A stretch of 64,000 bases of DNA. Origin: Klebsormidium nitens (taxonomy: Eukaryota; Streptophyta; Klebsormidiophyceae; Klebsormidiales; Klebsormidiaceae). How positions within the stretch are numbered: position 1 is the first letter of the stretch; the number at the start of each line of letters is the position of its first letter. A model generated the notes under the pieces. That model ran no database searches, was not told the DNA's origin, and saw only the letters and a program-made list of their open reading frames with translations. The position numbers and the translations under genes are program-made. Shown here piece after piece: positions 1 through 13,100 of this stretch. Where the stretch lies: positions 1-64,000 of the forward strand of contig DF237023.1 of NCBI GenBank assembly GCA_000708835.1, given 5' to 3'.

Positions 1-1005
1 CTGCGCATTTTGCCAACTTCTCATGTGCTTCGTACTCCTCTCGCATGCTATATCATAGCTCGAGGGGCCTTCAAACATGCTTCTCAATGCCCTCAACCAC
101 CTCGAAAAAACGGAATGCAAATCCATACATCAAGACATAGGGTTTTGAAATTGCTCCACTGTTGAATACCGTCTTACCACCTTAAATGCATTTGCAGACT
201 CTAGAGTGCGTGCCGCTCAGCTGAATGCCACCCCGCATTCCTCGGAACGGACGCATGGCCGCGTCAGCGAGCGGTTATTGAGGCGCACGCGCAGCATTCG
301 TCGGACAGGTCACGCCGAGTCCATACAGCCAATCACAGTCACGACTCGACGCACAGTCACTCCAACTGCTCGGAGCTGAATCCTTGGAGCCGCATTCAAT
401 GTGCATTATGCACAACAGCGACCGCGGTCTGGCTGTCACCAGTGAGATCAGCACAGACGGGCAACTTGAACTAAAGTCCAGGAAAGTGGGACATTTCGGG
501 AGGCGCCCAGGCACACGTACTGTATTTGATCAAGGTGCTGGGACAAGAATGTATCAAAAGCTGTCTCTCATCGGCAGTCTGAGTTTAGCAGCTGATCAAA
601 CTTGCAGGAGAGCTTGCATCACGATGGGCCCGCTCAGGGTTGGGACGTCCATTCCAGAATACTCACATTCGGGCGTAAGTAGCAGCTGTGGGCTTACGAA
701 TCTCCAATGAGACATGGCCAAGGGTTGTAAGACAGCAGTCAATCATCAAGCAGGCCGCTTGAGAGACGTCTGATCGCCATGTCGATTCTGCAAGTCGACA
801 CTTTGATTGAAGCTTGGTTCTGCCTTGGTCCGAGCGCGCTTCGCAATACTCCCCCCAGATTGAACAAAGGTGTTCCATCCACCACAGACATCGCCCCCTG
901 TTCAAGAAGTACTCTAACTCATGCCCCTCCTGGCGGCACCGAAAGGAAGGCTTAATAGCCTGCTTCCCATCCCCAGCTCGAGCTCAACTCAGACTCGCTC
1001 CCACC
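1..1005. other. No recognisable gene upstream of the hydrolase
   Basis: Only short overlapping open frames on both strands, none with a family resemblance, splice structure or signal that I can support. The last few hundred bases presumably hold the promoter and 5' leader of the hydrolase starting at 1006. The sequence just before that ATG is C-rich and ends in a good eukaryotic start context (CCACC before ATG). I see no clear TATA box. Confidence 0.5.
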
Positions 1006-4000
1006 ATGCAGTATCCCCGTTGCGCCAACGTCTTGTGTGTCACTTTTTCCGCCCTCGCTTTTCTCCTTCTCAGCAGCTCCTTTGAATTGGCAGCTGCTCA
1101 ATCCATTTCGCCTCAGGCCTCATTGCGCTGCCAGGCTTCGCCTAGTGCCGCTGCGGCGGCCATGTCAGCAAACGTCAGCGCAAATGTGACGGTGTATAGC
1201 TTCCCCACTGGGGTGACAACCAACGTACGCGTGACAGTGACGTCAGTCCCTGGTTTGGGCCTGAGTTTTGAGGGGCAAGGAGCAGTGATTGACCCTATTG
1301 CGGGGACCAGTAAGCGCTAACTCTGAAGGTTACATTGGTGCTTTTATCTAGGGTGCAATAGGCAATGAAGTACTTGTAGTTGTTCAATCTCTTCATCTGC
1401 CCTCTCTTCAGTGTATCTTCTGAGTCGTCGTTTAGTGACAAGTAACAACTGGAGCAAGCCAGATTTCATTGTCATTACTCCTGTGCTGGCATAATGAGAC
1501 GCAAAGGGTATATTAGGTGGGCTGGACAGAATCGTCTGTAGCGACGAGCTTCCAGGTTGCACGCTTCCTCTTGTTTGCCTGGGCCATTGGTGAGCGTAGA
1601 GTCCCTCATCAAGGGAGAGGGGTTCAAAGGAGATTCCAGTCTCTCAACTCCTCTGCAAGGCTAGGATGACCTGATACTGGCCTTTGTTTGGAGTGTATTT
1701 ACATCCTGCAGCTATGAGAAGATAGAAATGTCTGATGATTCTACAATGCAGCAAGCAGGTGTGTGTGAGCGCTTACTCATGTCTGCTGGAAACATGCCCA
1801 GCGATAGGCCAAAACCAGAGAAGCTTGTTCAAGCCGACAGAGAATGCATCGGGATACCCCCCAATCTTGTAAGAGGAGCTTCCAGTCTACTTTAGCCATT
1901 TCTGGTCCCTCGGATTCCTCTCTTGATTTGTCATCTTCCCTCTTTGCATCTATGACTTCTTTGAGAGTCGGTCTCGCTCGCATGACAGCTTTGCAGCTGA
2001 AATACTCATGGTATAATTATATTTTCACCACCAGTTGCCATATCCTGGTTTTAACTAACATCACGCAGGTGCGTGGAGGCGGCAAATTAAAGCAATAGAT
2101 CGTCTTCCTCAAACGTTGGTTATGTATGCAAAGCAGAATACGTCACTCATCGTGCCCACAAAACCCCCAATCGCACCGTCCCCCATTGCAAAATTTTGAA
2201 GAGCTTCTGCAGAAGCTGATTAGGAAGTTCATGTTGCAGGTACAATAGACCGTGGAGTCATCATCATTCCGGAAACCGGAGTCGCTATGGAAGCATACGC
2301 TCCCTACGCCCAGGCAGTCGCCAGACAAGGATTCTGTGCGGCAATCCTAGAGACCAACACTAACCCAGGGATTGTGGTCTCGCTTATGTTAACCAAACCC
2401 ACTTTCAAGTACTGGGGTTTTGTGGGTCACGGAGATGGGGGCGTGTTAGCTGCAGACCTGGCTTATGTCCTGCAGCCCAAGGTTACGTTCATAACCCTGC
2501 TCGCAGCGCCCATAACCACGAACTTGTCCGCCCTTAACCTGGTAGTTGTGGCGGGTTATACCGCCGCAGACGAGACCTTCAACTCGACAGCTGTCCAAGA
2601 TTCTATCAGCAAGCTTCCGAGCGACGCTCTAGTTGTGAGCTATTCGAATCTGGGTCACTTCGACTTCGCAGACAGCAGTTGTAGTAGTAACTCGACGGTT
2701 GACAGCGGAACCCCTTCGCTAACCGACCTGGTTTCGCTGTCGTTAAACCGTGCAATCTGGCCGCAAGCGACGACCAACAGCTTGTCTTACTCGAACAAAA
2801 CCTTCCTCACACCCGGAAGCAACTCTTCCAAACCCTATCCGAATAACGCAACCTACACCGTAACCTTCTCGGCCGTTCCAATTCCGTCCACAGCTCCCCA
2901 GCGTTTCTGGTACGTATTCACACCCACGCCCATAGCCGGAAGCGCCAACGCCGTCAAAGCGGGGATAGCTTATTACACCGGGACATCCGTGGATACAAAA
3001 GCTTATTTCCAGATCGCTTTCGAGATGGCGGCGTATGGCTATGTGGTCGTTTTGATCGAGAACCCTTTGAGGGCCGCCGTTTTCTTCGACCTTGACGCGG
3101 CTGGTCAGCTGATCAACTCCACTAACCCAGCTTTTAACCCAGTGCCGAAAGGCGCATGGGTCGTTGGGGGCCACTCCGCAGGGGCTGTTGCGGCCTCACT
3201 TTACGCCTTCGAGTGAGTACAGTTCCTTTCTCCGACTGTCGAGCTGTCACTTCCTCCCGGTCTCTCTCTCAGGTAGCCTGAAGACCTTTTCAGCCTTTGA
3301 GTCAGGGCGACCAACTCACATCTGCAGTCGTCTGCGTTTTCGGTTCGTGAGCAAAGTCCTTCATGTTGAACACATCGGGGGGAAGGGTCACACAAGAACA
3401 TTGTGCCAGTCCTCCAGCATTTGGGCCCACCGCATCTTGATGTGTCCTGTCCTTGCCAACAGACTGTCAGGTCAACATGAAACAAGGTCGAAAGCAAGCT
3501 ACTTTCGAACACGAAGTCACGCTCACTTTATCACGTGCACAAAAATGGCAGCGACATGCCGAATGGAGTGGGTCACTTCCAACTTTCATTCAGAGAAAAG
3601 TTCTTTGAAGAACGAGTCTTGTAAGGCGTTCTCCAAGACAAACAAGTTCTGCCCCCTTAAATGCTTGCAAGCTGAAACGTGACACGCTTATGTAAAACCT
3701 TCTCTCTCGCCTCAAATTTTAACTCCGCGCCTGTCGTGGATTCTTCCCCCTAAGACAGACCCATCCCCCGGTTTGCTCCCCTCAGGTACCCCGCCACTGT
3801 GCGCGCGCTCGTAATGCACGCCGGGACTTTTCTACCGGGCACCAGCTTCGCCAACTCGAGCCTTCCGGTGCTCGGAGTTGTCGGGCAGCTCGACGGGACG
3901 CTTACCGTGAGCCTGGAAGAGGACGAGCGCTCCTTCTACGCGGACAGTACCAACAGCTCTGTGTCTAAGTTCGTGGTCGTGCCTGGGGCGAACCACGGTG

Positions 4001-4680
4001 AGACCCGCGACGGACGCAATTGCCTCCCGTTGGAAGAGATTTTGCAAGAGCTATCATGAGCAAGACAGTGAATCTTAACGCTTTTAGGAAAACTTCACGA
4101 ACCAAGAAAGATGGTCTCTGGGCGCGCAGTCGGGTCTCGCACCCCAAGCAACAAGCTGGCCGCCGAGCTTTTTCGGGAAGATATGGTTATCATCAAAATT
4201 GCATCTTCTGGACTTTGAGTCGTTTGGATTTGGCGGTCACGATGCTTGGTACTTTGACAACAAACCCGTCAAGACTACTCTGTCGGAATCAGGCAAAATC
4301 TCTCAAGTGTCGATTGATCGGCCGACGCTTCCTGGTCGTCCCCTCGAATTGGATCTAAAACGGCTTTTGTCGATATGGAAGAAGGCGGTAGCGACTACTC
4401 ACAGCATGCTGACAAAAGCTCCTCGTTCACAAACATTGACGCGGATTTTGCGAAGCACGACTTCTCTAAGTTTTCAATGGATTCCAAGACCGAGGTTGAA
4501 GATTTTGGCCTACGCCGTTGAATAGTCCTGACGACGACAAGCTGCAAACGCATATGCGCAGGTGGCACCGGGGACTACGGCCCCCAGCCTGGCGACAACT
4601 TTGCGACGATCTCAGGTGACGAGCAGAAGCGCACCTTCGCCGCTGTGACGGCCGCGTTTTTGGATCCGATCTTTACCTAG
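1006..4680 (+). CDS. Secreted tandem alpha/beta hydrolase (Abhydrolase_5-like), 4 exons
   Basis: Exons 1006-1309, 2240-3212, 3786-3997 and 4562-4680 join in phase to 535 aa. The start was chosen because the ATG in CCACCATG begins a signal peptide: a basic and polar start, a hydrophobic core CVTFSALAFLLLSSS, then small residues before AAAQS. The C-terminal half is an alpha/beta hydrolase of the Abhydrolase_5 type. It has a nucleophile elbow GGHSAGA, the acid motif GQLDG and the histidine motif GANHGG followed by GDYGPQPGD, which is typical of the family. The N-terminal half repeats the same fold, but its elbow reads GHGDGG, so the serine is gone, and the acid position reads GYTAA. I infer one active and one degenerate domain in a protein secreted or sent to a wall or vacuole. 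Many N-x-S/T sites fit secretion. The substrate is unknown. The third intron carries a coding-like patch, reported separately. Confidence 0.85.
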
Positions 4681-7192
4681 CGAGACAGCGCTAGATTTAG
4701 CTTACTGGCCCTTTGACCCTGTCCTAAGGCGTGCTCATGAGCTTGCTGCTCATGATCAAAGGGAATTAATCGTTAACCTGAGAGCTGAGATTCATGTCAA
4801 AGGCTTCGAGATTCATAGGTATATATGACAAAGGGTAAATTTTGATACCCACAGGCTGAGAACGTTCTTAGGCACTCCGGACGTCACCGGGGTTCGACAA
4901 GAGGGGCCTTAAGCCTGCGAGCTTCCAGGATCGAATTCCACAGCTATACTTTAGGTGGGAATGAGGAGTCCGGTATTGTGTGTGTAATTTGAGAGGTAGC
5001 AGATTTACTGTGGTTTAAATCAGTCAACCTCCCTTTACAGTGATCAAATTCAGGTGCTTTTTGTGTGAAGATTTAGGGAGTAGTGTACCGCCAGATAGTA
5101 TTTGAACAGTGTATCTCCCTCCAGTGTGCCAGTTTGCATAAAATATCCGACCAGGATAGCGAGCAGTGTTCTTAGAGCCTTGGTTTTGGATAGATCAGAA
5201 TTCGTTGGAGCAATCAATCGCTTGTGGCATTCTAGCATTGAAACCTGTCCAAGACGGTAGCTATCATTTGTCGCTCACCCAAAGACGCTCGCGCTGCAGG
5301 ACGAGCTGTCCATGTGGCACATGACCCATGTGCCCGGCCCGATGACCCAACAAACAATACAAAAATTATCCCAAAAGAAAAGGTTATTCTGCCAGACCGT
5401 CATTAGTGCAGCCGCGTTGTTACCAAGTAGTCGTCACCCATTGAACGCATCGCATGAAAGTACCATGCTGCGTGCCACCATGGCGCCGCCGGTCCGATGC
5501 ACATGGATACTTCTCTTATAGCCCGTGCGAATCAAAGGCATGGGGCGGAGTGCGGGTACAGGGCATTGTTAGTGCTGTTCGCAAGGACATGTTCTTACAA
5601 CTTCTTCTCGACAACTACGGACCTAGCAACCAAGGACCCGTTACTGCATGTGCACTATCTAATTGCCGTGAAGCGGCCGGCGTTCGAGTTCCCATCGATA
5701 AGATGAAAACTAATACCGTCACTGCGGCGGCTACTCAGGACGGTGTTTCTATGCTCGGGTCTTCGGTCAGGTCCGGCCCGTCGTTCTCGGGGAAGCGTCG
5801 TGTGGCATATCCATGCTAGTACCCTGGACGCATCTCAAACTTAATAAAGTAGACTCGGCGAATCATGCGCCCCATCTTGACTCAGGCGCATTGCGCGCCG
5901 CATGCATGGCATTTATAAGCAACTTTATAAGTTACTGCCCATAACCGACCATGTTTCAAGCCTATAATCGCGCGGCATGTTCAAGTTTCCGAACATGGAA
6001 GTTCCTACTTGGCGATCGCTGCCGCCGTCGACGGCAGCCCCGGCCGCGAGCCCTCATGCAAGGCATGTACAGCATGGGAATTAGATCGGTATGTGCTAGC
6101 AACTTCACGCGGCCGACTCGATCACCCTGCATGCGTGGCAATCAATCAAGCGATAGTACCAGGCCGCGGCGCGGGCATGTGCACCACGGGCGAGCTGCCT
6201 CGATTTATAACGTGCAAATGTGCATGGCCGCGGTCTGACACGTACGGCAGTACTGAATCACTGCTGAATCTGATATATGCAGGCCGCAGCGCGTATGAAT
6301 CATTGGCGGCGCCGTCATGCTATGGTTGCATCTGAACTGGCTATGTACGTCGGTGTGATCGCGAATACATATTTAAGCTCTGTGTTTAGGCGCAATCTTC
6401 AACCTTCGACCGTGCGCGTAGTCGGGTTGCCATGTGCATACCAAGAGCAATGACTGTGTAACACGCATAGTTGGTCAAAGTAGTCGCCGCCTCTTTGCAT
6501 TGAACCTCAACAATGAGCGTCCATCGTTGAAGGAGCCAGCTTGTGGGGACTGAAAAGTGATCAATTTTCAAGTTTGACTCTTCCTCCATCGAACAACTAC
6601 GAACGCCGTAATCCCAACGACGGAAGCTATGCCTAGGGTCCAGGCAACAGCCGTGCCTCGACTTCCCTGGAGTCCAAGGGCCTCGCCCGTTGCCACGCAA
6701 AGGAGTCGTACGCTGGTAGTCGTACTCGTGCTCTCCTCTTGAAACTTTTCCACGTGAAAATCCTGTCATGTCACAACGCATTCATTTAGAACGGTGTTCA
6801 CATGGCCCACGTGCTCCAAGGAGTTTTTGGCTTATTTTCCTAACCGGACATTACGAAAGCCGAAATGTCAGATGGACGACACGAAAATGGAGACACAAAG
6901 AGATTGCATGTGAGGGAAGAGCGAATCGGACTTGGCGGAGGTCCTTCTTAGATAGAAGAAGTCAGGAGCACGCTGAACGAACGCTTGTTAGATTTTTCGG
7001 CTTTTTCAGCCAAGCCTTCATCACGGGCCAAATCCTCGCCTTGGACAAGATGGTTCGCAAGTAGTCATCCAAGCAAAGTTCCAGTATGATACCGGGTCCA
7101 ACCGTTTATATGAGCTTTTGACCAGGCCGTTCCTTAAACCCTTACGAACTTCACAGCCCAAGCCCACAATCAGACTCAGATTTCAGCCCAAA
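4681..7192. other. Intergenic region, no gene recognised
   Basis: This lies between the 3' ends of two convergent genes. Open frames up to 121 codons occur on + between about 5450 and 6340, but they overlap in several frames, match no family I know and lack convincing splice sites. The stretch from about 5450 to 6340 is rich in CpG, GCATGC and GCCGCGG words and differs from its flanks. It may be an old repeat. Confidence 0.4.
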
Positions 7193-10100
7193 CTATGAGA
7201 CACGCCTCACCTCCGGCAATTTCCCCAGTTTTTCGAGCCGCCCCACGTGCAGCAACACGTTCCCCGCCGCTATAGACCACAGATATTTGGGCGTGTCGCT
7301 GTAGGCCGTCCGCAAGACGTCCAGCATCGTCCGAGCGCCCCCCTGCGAATGCAGACCGGCGCCAAATCTCGTCAGGCAAGTCAAAGACGTGCCAGTAAGC
7401 TTCTGCTGCAAGAGCCGTCGCCCTCGAGAGCTTGGTCAACGGGTTGGTCAACGGGCGCTTGTCTCTGCTAGGTTGAATTACCGTGGAAGCAGATAAAGGC
7501 GTCATCAGCGGTGCAGAGGGACTTAACTTTGAAACCTGAATTGGAAGAGCTCATTGACGGGCTTGTGTGCGCTTCACAGCCCTCAGAACGCAAAGGTGTT
7601 TTTGCAAGCACATGAATCTCGGCTTCGTCTCGAACTGAAATGAAGCCCCAGGCGCCATAGCAGGACAACATAGGCAACCGGGCAGCCTTGAAGCACAATG
7701 AAACCTTCAGCCGCGAGTGCGGAGCTTTCAACATGCACCGCTGAGCCGTTAAAACCCGGAATATTTGAACGCACAGGACATGCAAAATGAGGTCGACAAT
7801 TCTTCCCACCTGGATAACCTGGGAAATTTTGTCCTCCCGCTTTTGCCGGTGCTCCTTATACTGCCGCAGCATGGCACGCGGCGTGAACGACGGCCGACCG
7901 TGCATCAGGACCAGCAACCGGGGGCGCAGCTCCTGGAAGCGCTCCGTGGTGTCAAAGTACTCCTGCGACCGGGAAACAGAGTTTGAGAATGTGGGCTTCT
8001 TTCATTTTGTGGATGGACGAATCGGATCCCAGTATAAGAGTCCCGCTTTCGTCGAAGTTGTAACTGCAACCAAATGCTCTTACGCGTCGATTACTCTTCG
8101 CTGCTCGAACGTCGACGTCGTCTCGGATTAGCAACTTGAGATCTCAGTATTCGTAAGGGAAACGGCGGACTCTCGAGAGAAAGGAGGGGCGATAATTGCT
8201 CAATCATAAGCTGTCACAAGCATAAACGTATATGTGCAGCAGGCTTCAGTAGAATGTTGGTTCGCACACTTCGAGAGAAGAGCGAAAGAAGCATACATGT
8301 CGGAAACCTTACCTGCATGTCAGCGCCCGCATTCGCGTCCAAAACCGCGGACCCATGCCTGCAAGTGACACAAGCACTCTTCTTGGTTGTATTTATATTT
8401 CAGTATCTCTGTTTCTCTGTTCATTCCCTTCGTTTACTACTCGTTTGCTACCGCAGATTTGGCCTTGCTGAAGTCATCCTGAATTGCTCGGTGACTGTCT
8501 GCGCTTTTCTGGTATCAGTACGACCATCTTGCGGCTTGCCGGCAGGAACAAAACAGCCTAAAGAAGATGACGGCAGAGGGCACCGTAAACAGAATGGAAG
8601 GTGAGAACATTCAAGACGTCTGGAAATGACGGCCGTATGACACAGTCCAGCCAATCTGCTTCGGTTGCGCTTCGTTTACATCGATACAGATTAGAAGCCC
8701 GCTTCGCATAACCACCTGCCTTTCCGTCTAATTTTCTAACATTTGGCCGTAGCAAAGTCGAATGGGTGTCGCCTAAAATCACTCCTGAAAGGCGCCCCAC
8801 TTGGCATGACGTCAGCGCAGAGAACAGGCGAAACGGGGCTGTCACCCAACGCAGTAATTGCCTGCAATCAGCATGACGTCAGCGAGCAAAAAAGACAAAA
8901 AGCGGACCTTACCCGGGACGCAGTGGTCACCTGCAATCAGCATGACGTCAGCGAACATGATAGACAAAGGCGTGGACCTTACCCGACGCAGTGGTCGCCT
9001 GCGATGAGCATGCGGCTCGGCGCGTGGAAGAGCGCGAGGTGGCCGTCGGTATGCCCCGGGGCGGACACCACCAGAATGTCCTGCCCGGCAATCGCGAGAA
9101 CGTCGCCGCCCGCAACTGGGTGCCGCCGCAACGCAGGAGCGACTGGACCGGAAAAGTATTTTATGGTGAGTAATGTGGAAGTTGAGTGTCATAGAAGCGC
9201 GCGAGGTGGGAGCGATTGAACCGGGGGTGAGTGAATGAGTGATAGACGACCGCATGCCGTCATGGCATGGTAACAACTAGACGGGCAGAAAGTGGAGAAC
9301 GATGAGACTTCGAATCTTCTGTTGAGAATTGAGAAAGACGTTGGATGCTATCGGGATTCTAGCAAGCGGCTTCGGTTCATCTAATTTGTCCAGAAGAAAC
9401 AGGAAAACGAAGAGTAACATCGGTTCATGCCGGCTTCGCCTCAGTCAAGTCCGGGCAACGCCAATTAGGAAGGGTGAAAGAATGGGGAGGGAAAGGGGCC
9501 GAAGAATGTGGAAAGAGGAGGACGAAAAATAGTGCGTGCGCCTGCACTGCAGAGCGGTCGGCTAAAAGCTTCGGCAATAACGTGCGACGCGCGGCTTCGT
9601 GGTGAACTGGCACGCGTAGTAATGAGCAGACAGGACAGTATGATTAGGGGGACAAAAAAATGGAAGTTTGGAGAGTCTGCTGGGGCAGGCTATTCCGCGG
9701 ACAGCGGAGCAGCATACAATCGGAAATGACGAAGACAAGAGCGGGCAATCTAAACATGTCCATGGTTAAACGAATCGGGCTGGTGATAAGAGTCTGGTTG
9801 GGGGCGAAACCCTGGGCTCGTCGACCAATGACTGATCGCGAAGCTCCGGGTCAAAATCCTTACTTCCGCCAAGGCATAAGTCAATAGCAATCCCTGGTTT
9901 CGGTCTCAAGATTGCTATTTCTCCTTGAACCCGCTCAGGCAGGAAGAGTAAGGCTCGCCTCACCTGTTTCGATGCGCACCAGCGTTTTCATGTGCCCCAC
10001 CACGAGCGCATCCGGACAGTGTCGCTCTACAACGCTCAGCGCTGCAGATGAAAGCGCATACAAGTATAAGACTCCTCCTGGTGCAGTAGCAACCGGCGAC

Positions 10101-13100
10101 GACCTACTCGTTTTTCCATTTATCATTTTCTCTATCAGTATAAGCCCCTGAAACCTTCAGGTGCGTTAAAGCTCTATAATGCAAGAACTGCCTGTTCTTT
10201 TGAACCGGTGACGCTTCTGGAGCGCAGCAAAGCTACTGTGCTCTGAGGGTTGGAGTTGCGAAAAACTGCTGTATGACTTCCAATTCGCAACGAAACTAAC
10301 TACCCGCTGGAGGCCCTCGAGATTGTCCAACGGTACTGGGTTTTCTCGGCCAAATCTCGCACTTAATCATGAACAAGTCTCACTTCACAACGAGACAGGT
10401 ATCCTCGTCGTAATGACTATGCAGCTATTCGATAAAGGCGTTTACTATCAGGACCGTAAGGCTCTGATTTGTCCAACAACAATCGAACAAGAACGTATAA
10501 CCGTTGCGCTGCCTTCGCCGACAACTCAATATCTGGTTCTAACAACGATGCTCAAATGGGTAAAAGGTGCTCGGCCTGTACTCTGTATCAGAAACCTTGC
10601 GGCAAAAAGAAAGGCGATACTCACCATTTACGTGATCGATGTGGTGGTGCGTTATGAACACGACTGGAGGGCCCGGCAGGTTTTCGACTACCTTCCGCAT
10701 CTGGACGAGAAAGACCGAACCTGTCAGCTAGCACGCAGACTTACCTGACGACGAGAAAATCTGTTTCTGACGAGTCTTGGAGAAGCACCGCTCAACCATT
10801 TGACTGCGTTACGCACTCGTGAGTGCAACGTTCGGCTGGAATACTAGAATATGCAATGAGCTTCTTTTTGCGTGAGAGTTAAGTCACGGGTTCTACTGTC
10901 AGCAAAGTGGTTGACCTACGTGACAGCAAAGCTCAGCCTGGTATATGCATTCTATCCTGCCTGGAAACGGGTCATCTGGCGGTATACGATGAGAGAAAGC
11001 ATTGTGGTCACTCTGCAAAGAGCGGCGCAACAGCATCCAAAGGGCCCCTACTTCTAAGACGCATCTTTGCACAAGGCTCCGCTCTCATTCGGCCCCCGTC
11101 CATCACCTGTTTCCGTCCTTCCAGGTCGGTCTTGCCCCCTGGGTCCACCAGCAAACACGTGCCCCGTATTCTCGCCCCCTCGTGCCGTTTCTCGCCCGCA
11201 TGTCTCAGACTCTCCGCCTTTTCCTGCCGCCTCTTTTCCGCCTCTTGAGCCCTCTTCTCCTTCGCTGCTGCCGGCAACTTCCTCAGGGGGTCGAAACGGC
11301 CGCGGTTCGTCCCCCCCGCTGGAGGCTCTTCCTTGATCTCCGGGCGCGAAGCTGCTTTCTCCTTGCCCTTCGGAAGAGGTGGCTTCGACTTTGCCTTGCT
11401 CTGACCCGTTGCCCCACTTTCGCCCTTCACTCCGCTCCCAGATGCTTCGCCTGTCCTACCACTAGTTGAGTCTGTGTCCTTTTCAGAGGGCTCCGTTTCC
11501 TGCCCTTGTGTCCCCTCTCGTCGGTCATCATCTTCTATCTTAATCTTCGCTGCCTCTCCTTCGATCTTATAAGCGGATGCGGGGGCATAAGCTACAAGAG
11601 TGGTGGACTTGAAAGGGGGTAACGTCGAACTTCTGAGGGGAAGGAGAAGAAAACCAGGGGGATATTCCATAGCCCCTTCAATGTCCCCTAGTTTTGCCGG
11701 GTGCAAGCTGGAGACGACAGGTTGGTTGCTCAAAAGGATGTGCAGTGCCAGGGGGCCAATCATTGGGAAGGCGCGATCGGAGCCCTCGGACAGCCATTTC
11801 ATGGCGCGCTTCTGCGTGACCATCATGACGCTCTGCTTGTCTGCAAAGAATTACGAGGGCCACGTCAGCGGCTAACGGGGGTCAGACGGTAAGGAGGACA
11901 ACATGTGCCACCGTGGAGAGTGATCAAAATTGGCAGATGCAGACACGCTGAATGAGAGAGATTATCGAGGACAGGAGTGCGAGACATTCTAGGCTTGTTC
12001 GTACCGGGCTCGGTGGTTCTTCATGCACCCAAGAAGACTGGATAATACCATCGCAAAGAAGCAACAATAATACGGTAAGCACCAGTGGCGTTCAACAAAA
12101 AACCCCGCAATATCTGGCAGCAGAAGAGATGTTATTCTCCTCCAACAAGAGGAAATCGTAAGATCCGAGTCAAAGCAGAAGAGGTTTGCAGTGCAAATTC
12201 GTTCCCCGCTTTATCTCTAATATTCTGGCCAAAGCTCGATGATGAAAAGGTATCAAGCCGGGACTTCTCACCCAGCTTGTCAAAGTCTGCCTCCACATTC
12301 GCCTTGATCACAGCAGTCTGCATCGGTTCCCGGGGCCCAAAGTCCGGCTCCACAATGAGCTTCAAGGGCTGAAACGTGACTCGGCCAGGGTAGAGCTTCT
12401 TCGCCAGCTCATCCATCATCTGCACTTGCACGCCAGAGAGATGTGTAAGAGATGCATTACTGCATGATCTATCAGAGCAAATACAAGCGCCTCTTCTAAG
12501 AGTCTCTCTGTTTGAGAAATTCATTTCCCCAGCCTGAAAAACCCTCCATGCTTTTGCATGCAGCCGAGTAACACACTTTTGCTGGGAAGAAAACTCGTTT
12601 TCAGGACATTCCAGGAGCAGTCTTGTCAATTTGTGGGGCTAAGTACAGATGCTGTCCAAGTTGTGCTCGACCTTTTCCCTGCGCCAGCCATAGTAGGCTA
12701 CGAAACTATGTTGTCTAGATAACATGGTTGTCAGCTTTTGATATTTACTGCGCCAATATGCTCGTTTCGAAGGCAGAAGTAAGAAGACAAGGCAAGTTGA
12801 AGTGCCATTGAAAAGGGCACACAGTCTTTGAAGCGGAATATTTCGTTTCAGCAAGTGATAGATATGAGTCGTCTGACTCACACCACAATGGATTGTCAAG
12901 AGCAGAAGGCGGGCGCTTTGACAGGTCAGACTGACATCAGAAGGGTGCAAACGGATGAACAAGGATGTTCCATCTCACCAAGCAACGGCCATCTGTCTTC
13001 AACTTATCCACAGTTGCAATGAGAGCAAGCTTCCAAGATTATGCCGTTCGAGCACCCCCAGAATTTCATTTGAATTTCGGAAAGGCATTCAGATGTCCAG

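Noticed and set aside
384-710. 108-codon + strand frame near the window start
   Set aside because: No recognisable domain, overlapped by other frames, no splice context, and the codon pattern does not look constrained.
8838-8985. CRISPR-like regular repeats
   Set aside because: Three decaying copies of an exon edge with similar spacers inside a eukaryotic intron. This is tandem duplication and has no CRISPR features.
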